Assembly (NCBI RefSeq): GCF_038502225.1
Contig: NC_091325.1
Span: forward strand, 33,744,401 to 33,808,400
Length of the DNA stretch: 64,000 nt
DNA from: Cherax quadricarinatus
Taxonomy: Eukaryota > Arthropoda > Malacostraca > Decapoda > Parastacidae
Direction: 5' to 3'
The first letter of the stretch is position 1; every line of letters starts with the position of its first letter. The notes below the pieces were generated by a model, which saw nothing but the letters and a program-made list of their open reading frames with translations, had not been told where the DNA came from and searched no databases. This document shows, piece by piece, positions 27,431 to 38,761 of this stretch. A program made the position numbers and the translations under genes.

Positions 27431-27796
27431 ATCCTTCACAAATCCATCCGCTGACACGTCAACTCCCAAATATCTGAAAACATTCACTACTTCCATACTC
27501 ATCCTCCCCAATTTGATATCCAATCTTTCTTTATCTAAATCATTTGATACTCTTATAACCTTACTCTTTTCTATGTTCACTTTCAACTTTCTACCTTTAC
27601 ACACATTTCCAAATTCGTCTACTAACCTTTGCAATTTTTCTTTGGAATCTCACATAAGCACAGTATCATCAGCAAAAAGTAACTGTGTCACTTCCCATTT
27701 TGTGTTTAATTCCCTATAATTTAATCCCGCCCCTCTCCTGAACTCCCTAGCATTTACTTCTTTTACAACCCCATCTATAAATGTATTAAACAACTA
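27431..27796 (-). mobile_element. RTE LINE copy 1, reverse transcriptase segment
   Basis: Minus strand. It codes for the region after the catalytic motif of RTE reverse transcriptase: QRLVDEFGNVCKGRKLKVN and then FRYLGVDVSADGFV. The block matches copy 2 at 28110-28340. It ends near 27796, after which about 45 bp of unrelated sequence lead into copy 2, so two independent copies lie side by side. Confidence 0.8.
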
Positions 27797-27904
27797 TATG
27801 AGAGTGGGCAAAGGGTGCAATGGGGCCTTGTAGACACCACCGACATTACTACTTTGTTCCATTCTCTCTAAATAACCAAATCACCTTAGCCCCTCTTCAG
27901 CCCT

Positions 27905-29252
27905 CTGACTAATACTTTAGTAACTCCACACCTCCTCCTTTTAATTTCCACACTACGAACTCTCTGCATAATATTTACACCTCACATTGCCCTTAGACAT
28001 ATCTCGACTGCCTCCAACCGCCTCCTCGCTGCAGCATTTACAAACCAAGCTTCATGCCCATGTAAGTGTTGGTACCATTATACTCTCGTACATTCCCGTC
28101 TTTGCCTCCATGGAGGCATCTGCTGACAAGTCAACTCCCAAATACCTGACAACATTCCCTTCTTCCATACTCCCTCTCTCAAATGTGATATACATTTTTT
28201 CTTTCTCTAAATCTTTTGATACCCTCATCACCTTACTCTTATCTATGTTCACTTCAACTTCCTACCTTTACACACCCTCCCAAACTCGTCCACTAACCTT
28301 TGCAACTTTTCTTTAGAATCTCCCATAAGCACAGTATCATCAGCAAAAAGACTATGTCAACTCCCATTTTGTATTTGATTCTCCTACACCCCAGCATTTT
28401 CTCTTTTGCAACACTATCTATAAATATGTTAAACAAACATGGTGACATTACACATCCCTGTCTAAGACCTACTTTTACCGGGAAGTAGTCTCCCTCTCTT
28501 CTATACACCCTAACCTGAGCCTCACTATCCTCATAAAAACTCTTTACAGCATTTAGTAACTTACCACCTATTCCACACACTTGCCACATCTGCCACATTG
28601 CTCCCCTATCCACTCTATCTTATGCCTTTTCTAAATCCATAAATGCAATAAAAACTTCCCTACCTTTATCTAAATACTGCTCACATATATCCTTCAACGT
28701 AAACACTTGATCTACACATCCCCTACCTACTCTAAAACCTCCTTGCTCATCCGCAATTCTACATTCTGTCTTACCTCTAATTCTTTCAATAATAACCCTA
28801 CCATACACTTTTCCTGGTATACTCAGTAAACTTATTCCTCTATAATTTTTACGATCTCTTTTGTCCCTTTTCCCTTTATATAAAGGGACTATATACACTC
28901 TCCGCCAATCTCTAGGTACCTTCCCCTCTATCATACAGTTATTAAACAAAAATACCAACCACTCCAACACTATGTCCCCCCATGCTTTCAACATTTCTGT
29001 CATGATCCCATCAGTTCCAGCTGCTTTACCCCCTTTCATTTTACGTAATGCCTCACGCACCTCCCCCACACTCACATCCTGCTCTTCTTCACTCCTAAGA
29101 GATGATATACCTCCCTGGCCAGTGCATGAAATTACCGCCTCCCTTTTTTCGTCGACATTTAAAAGTTCCTCAATATATTCTCGCCATTCACCCAAAACCT
29201 CCATCTCCCCATCTACTAACTCCCCTTCTCTGTTTTTAACTGACAAATCCAT
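27905..29252 (-). pseudogene. RTE reverse transcriptase, frameshifted
   Basis: From 29252 downward: VREALRKMKGGKAAGTDGI, VPLYKGKRDKRDRKNYRGIS, EQGGFRVGRGCVDQVF and FIAFMDLEKA (motif A). Then 28613-28293 reads VGLRQGCVMSPCLFNIFID (motif B). The catalytic FADD motif expected next is present only in a shifted frame, where the open frame reads VFLLMILCLWEILKK. 28252-28052 gives the segment with YLGVDLSADAS. At least two frameshifts and one stop separate the pieces. Motif order and the RQGCVMSP variant are RTE hallmarks. The protein would copy LINE RNA at a nicked target. Confidence 0.87.
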
Positions 29253-29278
29253 TTGTTCCCTAGGCTTTCTTAACTTGT

Positions 29279-30463
29279 TTAACTCACTCCAAATTTTTTT
29301 TTATTTTCATTAAAATTCCTTGACAGTACCTCTCCCACTCTATCATCTGCTCTCCTTTTGCACTCTCTCACCACTCTCTTCACCTTTCTTTTACTCTCCA
29401 TATACTCTACTCTTCTTATAACACTTCTGCTTTGTAAATACCTCTCATAAGCTAACATTTTCTCTTTTATCACACCCTTTACTTCATCATTCCACCAATC
29501 ACTCCTCTTTCCTCTTGCACCCACCTTCCTATAACCACAAACTTCTGCCTCACATTCTAATACTGCATTTTTAAAATTATTCCGACCCTCTTCAACCCCC
29601 CCACTACTCATACCTGCACCAGCCCACCTTTCTGCCAATAGTTGCTTATATTTCACCCGAACTTCCTCCTCCCTTAGTTTAAACACTTTCCCCTCCCTCT
29701 TACTTGTTGCCATTTTCCTCTTATCCCATCTACCTCTTACTCTAACTGTAGCTACAACTAAATAATGATCCGCTATATCAGTTGTCCCTCTGTAAACGTG
29801 TACATCCTGGAGCCTACCCATCAACCTTTTGTCCACCAATACATAATCTAACAAACTACTTTCATTATGTGCTACATCATACCTTATATATTTATTTATC
29901 CTCTTTTTTCATAAAATATGTATTACTTATTGCCAAACCTCTTTCTACACATAGCTCCTTTAAAGGCTCCCAATTTTCATTTACTACTGGCACCCCAAAT
30001 TTACCTACTACTCCCTCCACAACAATTTTTCCCACTTTAGCATTAAAATCCCCAACCACAAGTACTCTCACACTTGGTTCAAAACTCCTCATGCAATTAC
30101 TCAACATTTCCCAAAATCTCTATCTCTCTCCTCTATACTTCTCTCTTCCCCAGGTGCATAAACGCTTACTATAACCCACTTCTCACATCCAACCTTTATT
30201 TTACCCCAAATAATCCTTGAATTAATACATTTATAGTCCTTCTTTTCCTGCCATTTCAACATTATTGCTACTCCTTCTTTAGCTCTAACTCTATTAGAAA
30301 CCCTTGACCTAATCCTATTTATTCCTCTCCAATGAAATTCTCCCACCCCCTTCAGCTTTGTTTCACTTAAAGCCAGGACATCCAGCTTCTTCTCAGTCAT
30401 AACATCCACAATCATCTCTTTCTTATCATCTGCACAACATCCACGCACATTCAAACTTCCCAC
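29279..30463 (-). pseudogene. RTE APE-type endonuclease and linker, broken
   Basis: 30463-30101 reads MGSLNVRGC, LDVLALSETKLKG (catalytic ETK), then VAIMLKW and VSVYAPG. 30107-29892 reads VLVVGDFNAKVG (GDFN motif). 29854-29279 reads MLDYVLVDKRL, YRGTTDIADHYLVVATV (DH motif), then a basic linker (RVEYMESKRKVKRVVRECKR). These are the expected endonuclease motifs in order. Three frames are used, so two frameshifts break the domain. MGSLNVRG is close to the expected start of the RTE polyprotein. Confidence 0.87.
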
Positions 30464-30890
30464 TTTGACGATTTTCTTCTTATTATTCTCTTTAGTAATT
30501 TTTACCGGAAAAGGGGTTACTAGCCCATTGTTCCCGGCATTTTAGTTGACTTTTACAACACGCATGGCTTACGGAGGAAAGATTCTTATTCCACTTCCCC
30601 ATGGATATAAATGGAAAAGTAATTAGAACAAGAACTAAGATAAAATCAAAGAAAACTCAGATGAGTGTGTATAAATAAACGTGTACATGTATGTGTAGTG
30701 TGACCTAAGTGTAAGTAGAAGTAGCAAGACATACCTGTAATCTTGCATGTTTATGAGACAGACAAAAGACACCAGCAATCGTACCATCAAGTAAAACAAT
30801 TACAGGCTTTCGTTTTACACTCACTTGGCAGAACGGTAGTACCTCCCTGGGTGGTTGCTGTCTACCAACCTACTACCTATATACTTTCAC

Positions 30891-31420
30891 ACTTCTCAGC
30901 ACGTCATCAGGAGCCATGCAATGTTGTAAGGCAGCAACTAAAGAAGGGGAAGTTTCCTCACAGTAGCATAGTGCAGGTGTGTCACCGTCTGCAGCTTCTC
31001 TCAGAATGTGGCCAACGACCGGTGCCAGCCCCACACCACCAACATTCCCTTACTCCCCATATGGGGTAGGAGGGTTTTTGAGATGTCAAGTATTATGAAA
31101 TTAAAAAAAAGAATAATAGCCAGCCCCAAGCCTTTTCTAGCAGCTTAGAACGGGTCATGTGACTTGAAAAAATATTTTTCTTATTTGATACTATATCTAT
31201 ATGGATTGCTATTATTCTTTGCAAACTTTTTAATTAATAAAAAAATAATAAAGTGTTCTCTTTGTCCGTGTAAATGTCGTTCTGTGGGTACTCCAATGTT
31301 CCAATGTTCCCAGGGGCACTCAGAAGCATCTCTTAATAAATATTGTCAACTATCCTTCTCAGTGTCGGTTAATATGCCTTATTTGGGAATCTTCTATACC
31401 ATTCCGATAATTTTGCTATG
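30891..31420. other. Spacer between RTE and Penelope-like element
   Basis: A mixed stretch with no convincing coding sequence; ORFs here do not resemble known proteins. It may include more RTE 5' untranslated sequence (to about 30900) and the 3' end of the Penelope-like element. Confidence 0.4.
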
Positions 31421-31649
31421 ATCCAAATTTCTTCCAGATACCCTTTAACACCACTACCTATGTTATTCCGTAATCTTATGTACCTGTCAGTGTTTGGAAC
31501 AGCAGCATCTAAACGCGTTATGTAACCATTCACACCTGGCGTAGCATGAAGTTTTGGTGCGTAGACACAGGTTAAGCGTCACCAATCCATCATGACACCA
31601 CCTGGCATAATGAGCAATCGTATAATTTTGTATAGCATTGTTAAGATTG

Positions 31650-31685
31650 ATGGGTTTTACAAGCTATCGAGCTTGTAAAACCCAT
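31650..31685. repeat. 16-bp-stem perfect hairpin
   Basis: ATGGGTTTTACAAGCT is followed by the four bases ATCG and then the exact reverse complement. It lies inside the Penelope-like fragment, downstream of its GIY-YIG domain in minus orientation. Confidence 0.9.
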
Positions 31686-31789
31686 AATTTGAGTTATATT
31701 CTGTATTCCTGTCATGTTTTATTCATTCATTTCATTCATTCCTGTCATGTTTCTTTCTATGACAAAACTGTTTGATACAATAATCTGGG

Positions 31790-32190
31790 CAGCATCCCAC
31801 CTGAGTGTTTATGTTGGGCTATTTCTAGCTTCCAGAAATGTACCTGTTTGTCCAATGTATGAGAGAGAACATTGAGTACACAGGACCTTGTTAACCCCAC
31901 CAACTTTGTTGGACGGTGTTTTTAATCAGCCTTTGTTTCACCGTCCCTGTGTTTTTGAAAGAAAGGTTTATATTGATCTTTTTAAATGCCTTATGTAAGC
32001 AAACCAGGTTCTCATTGTATGGTAAAACTAGTACATTTTTCCTGGCCATCACTTCCTTAGGTTCAATCTTGTAGAAAGTCTTTCTTGCTGACATTAGTGC
32101 CTTCTCGACATAATCCCTCGGATATCTCAGTTTTGTGGCTATGTTGAATATCTTGCTTATTTCGTCCTCTAATTACAACGTAGTCTATAT
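31790..32190 (-). pseudogene. Penelope-like GIY-YIG endonuclease and linker, broken
   Basis: Minus-strand translation gives LEDEISKIFNIATKLRYPRD, then an open frame from 32094 with FYKIEPKEVMARKNVLVLPY and LVCLHKAFKKININLSFKNT. After a frameshift near 31893 it reads VLCTQCSLSYIGQTGTFLEA, then an in-frame stop, then LRWDAAQIIVSNSFVIE. YIGQTG is the GIY-YIG signature of Penelope-like elements, and the preceding Cys-x2-Cys matches their CCHH knuckle context. The GIY-YIG nuclease nicks the target for priming. The frameshift and stop make it non-functional. Confidence 0.8.
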
Positions 32191-32340
32191 ACCAGTTCAG
32201 ATATTTCACATTTTTAAATCGGCAGAGCAACCATATCCTGCAGCTGAAGGAAACATAACCACATCATGATGCCAGTCGAGATAAGAAGCAGTCTCAGCGG
32301 TGTCTTGAAGCAGATTACTTCATCCCAGGGTGTACACGTC

Positions 32341-32613
32341 ACCTCCTCAGGCTGATGCAATTTTAGATGATTTCAGCGAAAGGGGCATTAAAAATGTTAC
32401 CTCTCAAATCTCTAGCGAAAACGTATTGACAAGAAATTTGAAAGTCAAAATACATTTTTGTAATAGAATTTAGCAAAAAATTAATTTCATTTAGCTCGAA
32501 GTTCATATTCAAGAAGAAATCCAAGTAAAACAAGAAAAGCCAAGTCCTCGTGCCAGGTTTTAAATCTCAACACCACACATGCTGTCCAGACTGGTGAAGT
32601 TACATATGTATAT
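32341..32613. other. Unrecognised AT-rich spacer
   Basis: I see no gene or recognised repeat. Stop codons are frequent in all frames. Confidence 0.4.
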
Positions 32614-32718
32614 AAATAACAACACTGCACTAGCCAAGGATTCGAACCCGAACCCATGTTGTACTGGCCCGCCAGTACAACATGGGTTCGAAACCTTGGC
32701 TAGCGCAGTGTTGCTATT
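32614..32718. repeat. Long imperfect hairpin with tRNA-like B-box sequences
   Basis: The left arm (from AATAACAACACTGCACTAGC to GTTGTACTGGC) is mirrored by a right arm (GCCAGTACAACATGGGTTCG to CAGTGTTGCTATT), with arms of about 50 bp and only a few mismatches plus a 4-5 base indel. Each arm contains GGTTCGAA(A/T)CC-like sequence, the B box of tRNA-derived repeats, in opposite orientation. The structure reads as two inverted copies of a tRNA-derived repeat head. Confidence 0.85.
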
Positions 32719-32799
32719 GATCAATACCACTCGTTCGTGGTTGCAATAATATATGAATATAAACAATAAACGGGAAGCTCTTGAGCAAGTATCTGTCAA

Positions 32800-32940
32800 C
32801 ACATGAGAAGCGGGACAGATACCCTCTGACATAACAACTTGTACTTGTTGTTCACCAACAAAGTAAATTCGAGGCCTGGTGGGTAACGGGTTCAAATCCC
32901 GCCCGTGGTATGGTTTGTTTCGAGTTGTAAAACAAAACTA
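32800..32940 (+). mobile_element. tRNA-derived SINE-like fragment
   Basis: The stretch GGTAACGGGTTCAAATCCCG carries a tRNA T-arm/B-box sequence. The following GCCCGTGGTATGGTTTG matches the minus-strand element at 63847-63876. The A-box half is not clear, so this is a derived repeat and not a functional tRNA. Confidence 0.6.
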
Positions 32941-33142
32941 AAAAGAGAGAGAGAAACGTATTTTAGAATGCACCAAGAATGTGAAACCTGAGAATTTTGT
33001 AAATTAGTGAAATATTATATAATGCACGGAGCACGAGTTTATTATATTTCTCATTTTTAATTTCTCATTTACATTATATTTAAAATTCTGTATATTTCTA
33101 TTTGAAAATATTTACATAAATTCATCAAAGGAATGGCTTTCA

Positions 33143-36100
33143 TACCCCAGTATCTTTCATGGTACAGTCTCATACCACTACCCCAGTTGCTTTCATGGTA
33201 CAGTCTCATACCACCACTCCAGTGGCTTTCATGATACAGTCTCATACCAATACCCAAGTGGTTTTTATGGTACAGTCTCATACCACTACCCCAGTGGCTT
33301 TCATGGTACAGTCTCATACCACTACCCCAGTGGCTTTCATGGTACAGTCTCATACCACTACCCAAGTGGCTTTCATGGTACAGTCTCATACCACTACCCC
33401 AGTGGCTTTCATGGTACAGTCTCATACCACTACCCCAGTGGCTTTCATGGTACAGACTCATACCACTACCCCAGTGGCTTTCATTGTACAGTCTCATACC
33501 ACTACCCCAGTGGCTTTCATGGTACAGTCTCATACCACTACCCCAGTGGCTTTCATGGTACAGTCTCATACCACTACCCCAGTGGCTTTCATGGTACAGT
33601 CTCATACCACTACCCCAGTGGCTTTCATGGTACAGTCTCATACCACTACCCCAGTGGCTTTCATGGTACAGTCTCATACCACTACCCCAGTGGCCTTCAT
33701 GGTACAGTCTCATACCACTACCCCAGTGGCTTTCATGGTACAGTCTCATACCACTACCCCAGTGGCTTTCATGTGTACAGTCTCATACCACTACCCCAGT
33801 GGCTTTCATGGTACAGTCTCATACCACTACCCCAGTGGCTTTCATGGTACAGTCTCATACCACTTACCCAGTGGCTTTCATGGTACAGTCTCAGTGGCTT
33901 TCATTCTCATACCACTACCCCAGTGGCTATGGTGCAGACTCATACCACTACCCCAGTGGTTTTCATGGTACAGTCTCATACCACTACCCCAGTGGCTTTC
34001 ATGGTACAATCTCATACCACTACCCCAATGGCTTTCATGGTACAGTCTCAAACCACTACCCCAGTGGCTTTCATGGTACAGTCTCATACCACTACCCCAG
34101 TGGCTTTCATGGAACAGTCTCATACAATTACCCAAGTGGCTTTCATGGTACAGTCTCATACCACTACCCCAGTGGCTTTTCATGGTACAATCTCATACCC
34201 CAGTGGCTTGCATACCACTACCCCAGTGTGCTTTCATGGTACAGTCTCATACCACTACCCCAGTGGCTTTCATAATACAGTCTCATACCCCAGTGTTGCA
34301 TAGTACAGTCTCATACCACTACCCCAGTGGCTTTCATGGTACAGTCTCATACCACTACCCAGTGGCTTTCATGGTGCAGACTCATACCACCACTCCAGTA
34401 GCTTTCATGGTACAGACTCATACCACTACCGGAGTGGTTTTCATGGTACAGTCTCATACCACTACCCCAGTGGCTTTCATGGTACAATCTCATACCACTA
34501 CCCCAGTGGCTTTCATGGTACAGTCTCATACCACCACTCCAGTAGCTTTCATGGTACAGTCTCATACCACTACCCAAGTGGCTTTTATGGTACAGTCTCA
34601 TACCACTACCCCAGTGGCTTTCATGGTACAGTCTCATACCACTACCCCAGTATCTTTCATGGTACAGTCTCATACCACTACCCCAGTGGCTTTCATGGTA
34701 CAGTCTCATACCACCACTCCAGTGGCTTTCATGGTACAGTCTCATACCACTACCCAAGTGGCTTTAATGGTACAGTCTCATACCACTACCCCAGTATCTT
34801 CCATGGTACAGTCTCATACCACTACCCCAGTCTCATACCACTACCCCAGTGGCTTTCATGGTACAGTCTCATACCACTACCCCAGTGGCTTTCATGGTAC
34901 AGTCTCATACCACTACCCCAGTGGCTTTCATGGTACAGTCTCATACCACTACCCCAGTGGCTTTCATGGTACAGTCTCATACCACTACCCCAGTGGCTTT
35001 TATGGTACAGTCTCATACCACTACCCCAGTGGCTTTTATGGTACAGTCTCATACCACTACCCCAGTGGCTTTCATGGTACAGTCTCATACCACTACCCCA
35101 GTGGCTTTCATGGTACAGTCTCATACCACTACCCCAGTGGCTTTCATGGTACAGTCTCATACCACTACCCCAGTGGCTTTCATGGAACAGTCTCATACCA
35201 CTACCCCAGTGGCTTTTCATGGTACAGTGGCTTTCATGGTACATACCAGTCTCATACCACTACCCCAGTGGCCATGGTACAGTCTCAGTGGCTTTCATGG
35301 TACAGTCTCATACCACTACCCCAGTGGCTTTCATGGTACAGTCTCATACCACTACAGTGGCTTTCATGGTACAGTCTCTTACCACTACCCCAGTGTGCTT
35401 TCATGGTACAGTCTCATACCACTACCCCAGTGGCTTTCATGGTACAGTCTCATACCACTACCCCAGTGGCTTTCATGGTACAGTCTCATACCACTACCCC
35501 AGTGGCTTTCATGGTACAGTCTCATACCACTACCCCAGTGGCTTTCATGGTACAGTCTCATACCACTACCCCAGTGGCTTTCATGGTACAGTCTCATACC
35601 ACTACCCCAGTGGCTTTCATGGTACAGTCTCATACCACTACCCCAGTGGCTTTCATGGTACAGACTCATACCACTACCCCAGTGGCTTTCATGGTACAGT
35701 ATACCACTAACCTCAGTGGCCTTCATGGTACAGTCTCATACCACTACACCAGTGGCTTTCATGGTACAGTCTCATACCACTACCCCAGTGGCTATGGTAC
35801 AGTCTCATACCACTACCCCAGTTGCTTTCATGGTACAGTCTCATACCACTACCCCATTGGCTTTCATGGTACAGTCTCATGGTACATACCACTACCCCAG
35901 TGGCTTTCATGGTACAGTCTCATACCACTATACCCCAGTGGGTTGCATTGTACAGTCTTATACCACTTCCCCAGTGGCTTTCATGGTACAATCTCATACC
36001 AGTACCCCAGTGGCTTTTTCATGGTACAGTCTCATACCACTACCCCAGTGGCTTTCATGGTACAATCTCATACCAGTACCCCAGTGTTTTTCATGGTACA

Positions 36101-36288
36101 GTCTCATACCACTACCCCAGTGGCTTTCATGGTACAGTCTCATACCACTACCCCAGTGGCTTTGATGGTACAGTCTCATACCACTACTCCAGTGGCTTTC
36201 AGAGTACAATATCATACCACTTCTCCATTTGCCTTCATCGTACAATCTCATGCCATTACCCCAGTGGCTTTCATAGTACAATCATTCT
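33143..36288 (+). repeat. 36-bp minisatellite, about 87 copies, open in several frames
   Basis: Tandem copies of a 36-bp unit containing CTCATACCACTACCCC and AGTGGCTTTCATGGTACAGT. Because 36 is divisible by three and the unit lacks stops in several frames, long ORFs appear on both strands: plus frames give MVQSHTTTPVAF, GTVSYHYPSGFH and WYSLIPLPQWLS repeats, and the minus strand gives MRLYHESHWGSG. A 1043-residue plus frame (33159-36290) moves between these three peptides at each non-triplet indel. No signal peptide, no non-repeat domain and no frame conservation is seen, so I treat the ORFs as chance products of the repeat. Each unit can fold as CCACT-ACCCC-AGTGG or, alternatively, as TGGTA-8 nt-TACCA. 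Confidence 0.95.
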
Positions 36289-36895
36289 AGTTTTCCTTGA
36301 AGCCTTAGTCCATAAACTCACAACAAATAACAATGAAAACAGTCAGTCAATAAAAAGTTGTATGAACAGTGATTCGAACCGTTATTCTTGTTCATTGGAG
36401 TCACAAAGTTGTACTAGCGAGTCACGGAACTTATCAAAGAATGATTTTACAAGCGACTTGTTTGCATCTATGGCCGTAATAATTACACTACTAACTCATC
36501 TACAGTCCCAGAAGCTTGTATCCTTTTGTAAGTTTCTCTTTTACAGTGGAACAGCAGATACACTGCTAAATTTCGATTAAACCTAACCGGCGAGTATGGT
36601 CTTTTCGGCAAAGTTCAATGGCGAATACGCCAATTTAAAATTTGCTCTTGCCATAAATCACCGGGAATCATTATGAACATTACAAGTATTTTTTTATTAA
36701 TTCCAAGCAATATTAAATAAATTTAAACTCACCTATGCTGTACCTAGCAGAATTTAGGTGAAATCAATTACATTACTTTAAATTAGGTTAGGTTTGTAAG
36801 TTAGGTATATCATTGCCCATGAATAAGATATGTAACTTAATCTCTAAGAATTTTTTTGGTAAAGTTAAATTTTTTAATTGAGCTCACATATATAA
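36289..36895. other. Unrecognised AT-rich region
   Basis: No coding sequence I can support. The end of a minisatellite-derived frame reads into it up to about 36580. Around 36720-36840 there is AGGTTAGGTTTGTAAGTTAGG sequence, a simple GTTAG-rich stretch that is too short to be telomeric. Confidence 0.4.
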
Positions 36896-37235
36896 ATGTC
36901 GTGCCGAGTAGGTAAAAATTGATCAATAAGCAAGAACTCATTAAAGATTAAGTCCTTTCTAAAATTTTCTCTTATACGTTTAAATTTTTTTTTTCATTTA
37001 TGTTAATGTAAAAATTAATAATTTTGTACCAAAAGAACCTTAGAAAACTTAAATTTATTATGACAAGTGCAATTTAATTTAGCATAATTCAATTAAATAT
37101 ATTTTAGATAAGTTTACAACAATTTTATAATAAGCGAACACAATGAAATATATTTTTTCGTTAGGTTCAGAATAATTTTTGCAAAACCATTGCATACATA
37201 AATTTTGGTTTGCCTTATTCGGCAGGGCAAGCACA
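36896..37235. mobile_element. 340-bp dispersed element with related inverted ends
   Basis: It begins TGTCGTGCCGAGTAGGTAAA and ends GCCTTATTCGGCAGGGCAAG. The ends share CCGA(G/A)TA(G/A)G in inverted orientation (CCGAGTAGG against CTTATTCGG). The AT-rich interior has no ORF. I recognise the ends as recurrent in decapod sequence, and a fragment lies at 18779. Non-autonomous MITE-like origin is likely but unproven. Confidence 0.6.
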
Positions 37236-37583
37236 AACTCCACCAACACTACTGTGTTAGTTGGGTTTATGCTGGGGGTGGGGGCGGTGGTGTTTGTGAG
37301 CGCATAGAGTAGTTTGATTTGGGTTGATACCTTTGGTTGCAGTGTTCTGTGGGTGGTTCTTTGGATGGATGTGTTTGCTGATCCTCTCTATTCTGGGTGC
37401 CCCTGTCTGAACATAAGAACATAAGGAAGAAGGAACACTGCAACATGCCTACTGACCCATGCGGAGCAGGTCCATGTCCCCCCCCAGATGAGACCAATGA
37501 CCCACCCAGTCTGGTCACCTCCACTCAAGGATGGAGCACTGCACCAGACCCAGCAGCACAAGCTAGTCAGGTCTAACTCACAC

Positions 37584-38761
37584 TCACCCACACCCACTCA
37601 TGTATTTATCTAACCTATTTTTAAAACTACACGAAGTTTTAGCCTGAATAACTGTACTCGGGAGTTTGTTCCACTCATCCACAACTCTATTCCCAAACCA
37701 GTGCTTTCCTATATCCTTTCTGAATCTGAATTTTTCCAACTTGAAACCATTGCTGCGAGTCCTGTCTTGGCTGGAAGTTTTCAGCACGCTATTTACATCC
37801 CCTTTATTTATTCCTGTTTTCCATTTATACACCTCGATCATATCCCCCCTAATTCTACGCCTTTCGAGAGAGTGCAAATTCAGGGCCATCAGTCTATCCT
37901 CATAGGGAAGATTTCTGATACATGAGATCATCTTTGTCATCTTCCTCTGTACGTTTTCCAGAGCATTTATATCCATTCTGTAATACGGTGACCAGAACTG
38001 TGCAGCATAGTCTAAATGAGGCCTAACCAAGGATATATAGAGTTGAAGAACAACCTGAGGACTTCTATTATTTATACTTGTATATAAGAAGCCAAGAATT
38101 CTGTTAGCTTTATTGCGAACACTAATGCACAGTTGTCTTGGTTTTAGATTACTGCTAACCAGAACTCCTAAATACTTTTCGCAATCAGTAGTATTAAGTT
38201 CTACATTATTTAGTTTATATGTAGCATGGTTATTTACCTGTCCAACATTTAGAACTTTGCATTTGTCTATATTAAACTGCATCTGCCACTTCTCCGACCA
38301 TTGCATCAATCTATTCAAATCATCCTGGAGTGCTCTAGTGTCCTCATTATAATGAATTGGACGACTTATTTTAGTGTCATCAGCAAATTTGCTTATGTCG
38401 CTATTTATTCCCTCATCTATGTCGTTTATGTAAATTGTGATAAACAACGGGCCCAACACTGACCCCTGAGGAACACCGCTTGTGACGTGCCCCCATTCTG
38501 ATTTCTCCCCATTTATGCAATCTCTCTGCTGTCTATTTGTCAACCATGCCTCTACCCAGGAAAAAAAATCTCTCCTATTCCGTGTGCCTTAAGTTTCCTC
38601 AATAGCCTCTGGTGTGGAACTCTATCGAAAGCCTTACCGAAGTCCATATACACAATATCATATTCATTACCATGATCTACCTCCTCAAACACCTTAGTGA
38701 AAAAAAGTGAGTAAATTCGTAAGTCAGGAACGCCCCTTTGTAAAACCGTGTTGAGATTCAT
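37584..38761 (-). pseudogene. CR1-A ORF2, reverse transcriptase half
   Basis: From 38761: DIVYMDFGKAFDRVPHQRLL (motif A). Then, after a frameshift near 38550, TSGVPQGSVLGPLFITIYIN (motif B), ISKFADDTKIS (catalytic FADD), CEKYLGVLVSS (thumb region), VRPHLDYAAQFWSPYY and the conserved carboxy end WFGNRVVDEWNKLPS, finishing at a stop at 37584. This is the full order of a CR1 reverse transcriptase, and the catalytic residues are intact. The poly-A run at about 38560 is the likely frameshift site. The protein would perform target-primed reverse transcription of the LINE RNA. Confidence 0.9.

Larger units (their letters stand above)
27840..30890 (-). mobile_element. RTE LINE copy 2, near full length
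   Basis: Minus-strand RTE-clade LINE with 5' untranslated sequence (about 30464-30890), endonuclease, reverse transcriptase and the start of the carboxy-terminal region. It lacks the last coding part and the TA tail. The coding region is broken by several frameshifts. The 5' region from CCGGAAAAGGGGTTACTAG (30505) onward is one I associate with this family; its 5' limit is uncertain. Confidence 0.85.
31421..32340 (-). mobile_element. Penelope-like element fragment (PLE1)
   Basis: Minus strand. It contains the linker and GIY-YIG endonuclease region of a Penelope-like retroelement, followed by a short decayed 3' part. The reverse transcriptase core is not present or is too decayed to read. The limits are approximate. 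Confidence 0.75.

Noticed and set aside
32350..32400. Another hammerhead core
   Set aside because: CTGATGC and GCGAAAG are present but no stem II pairs and G8/A9 do not fit.
33159..36290. A 1043-residue repetitive protein gene
   Set aside because: It is a minisatellite open in several frames; the frame changes at non-triplet indels and no other domain is present.
36730..36840. Telomeric repeat
   Set aside because: Only a few GGTTAG-like words, not a TTAGG array.
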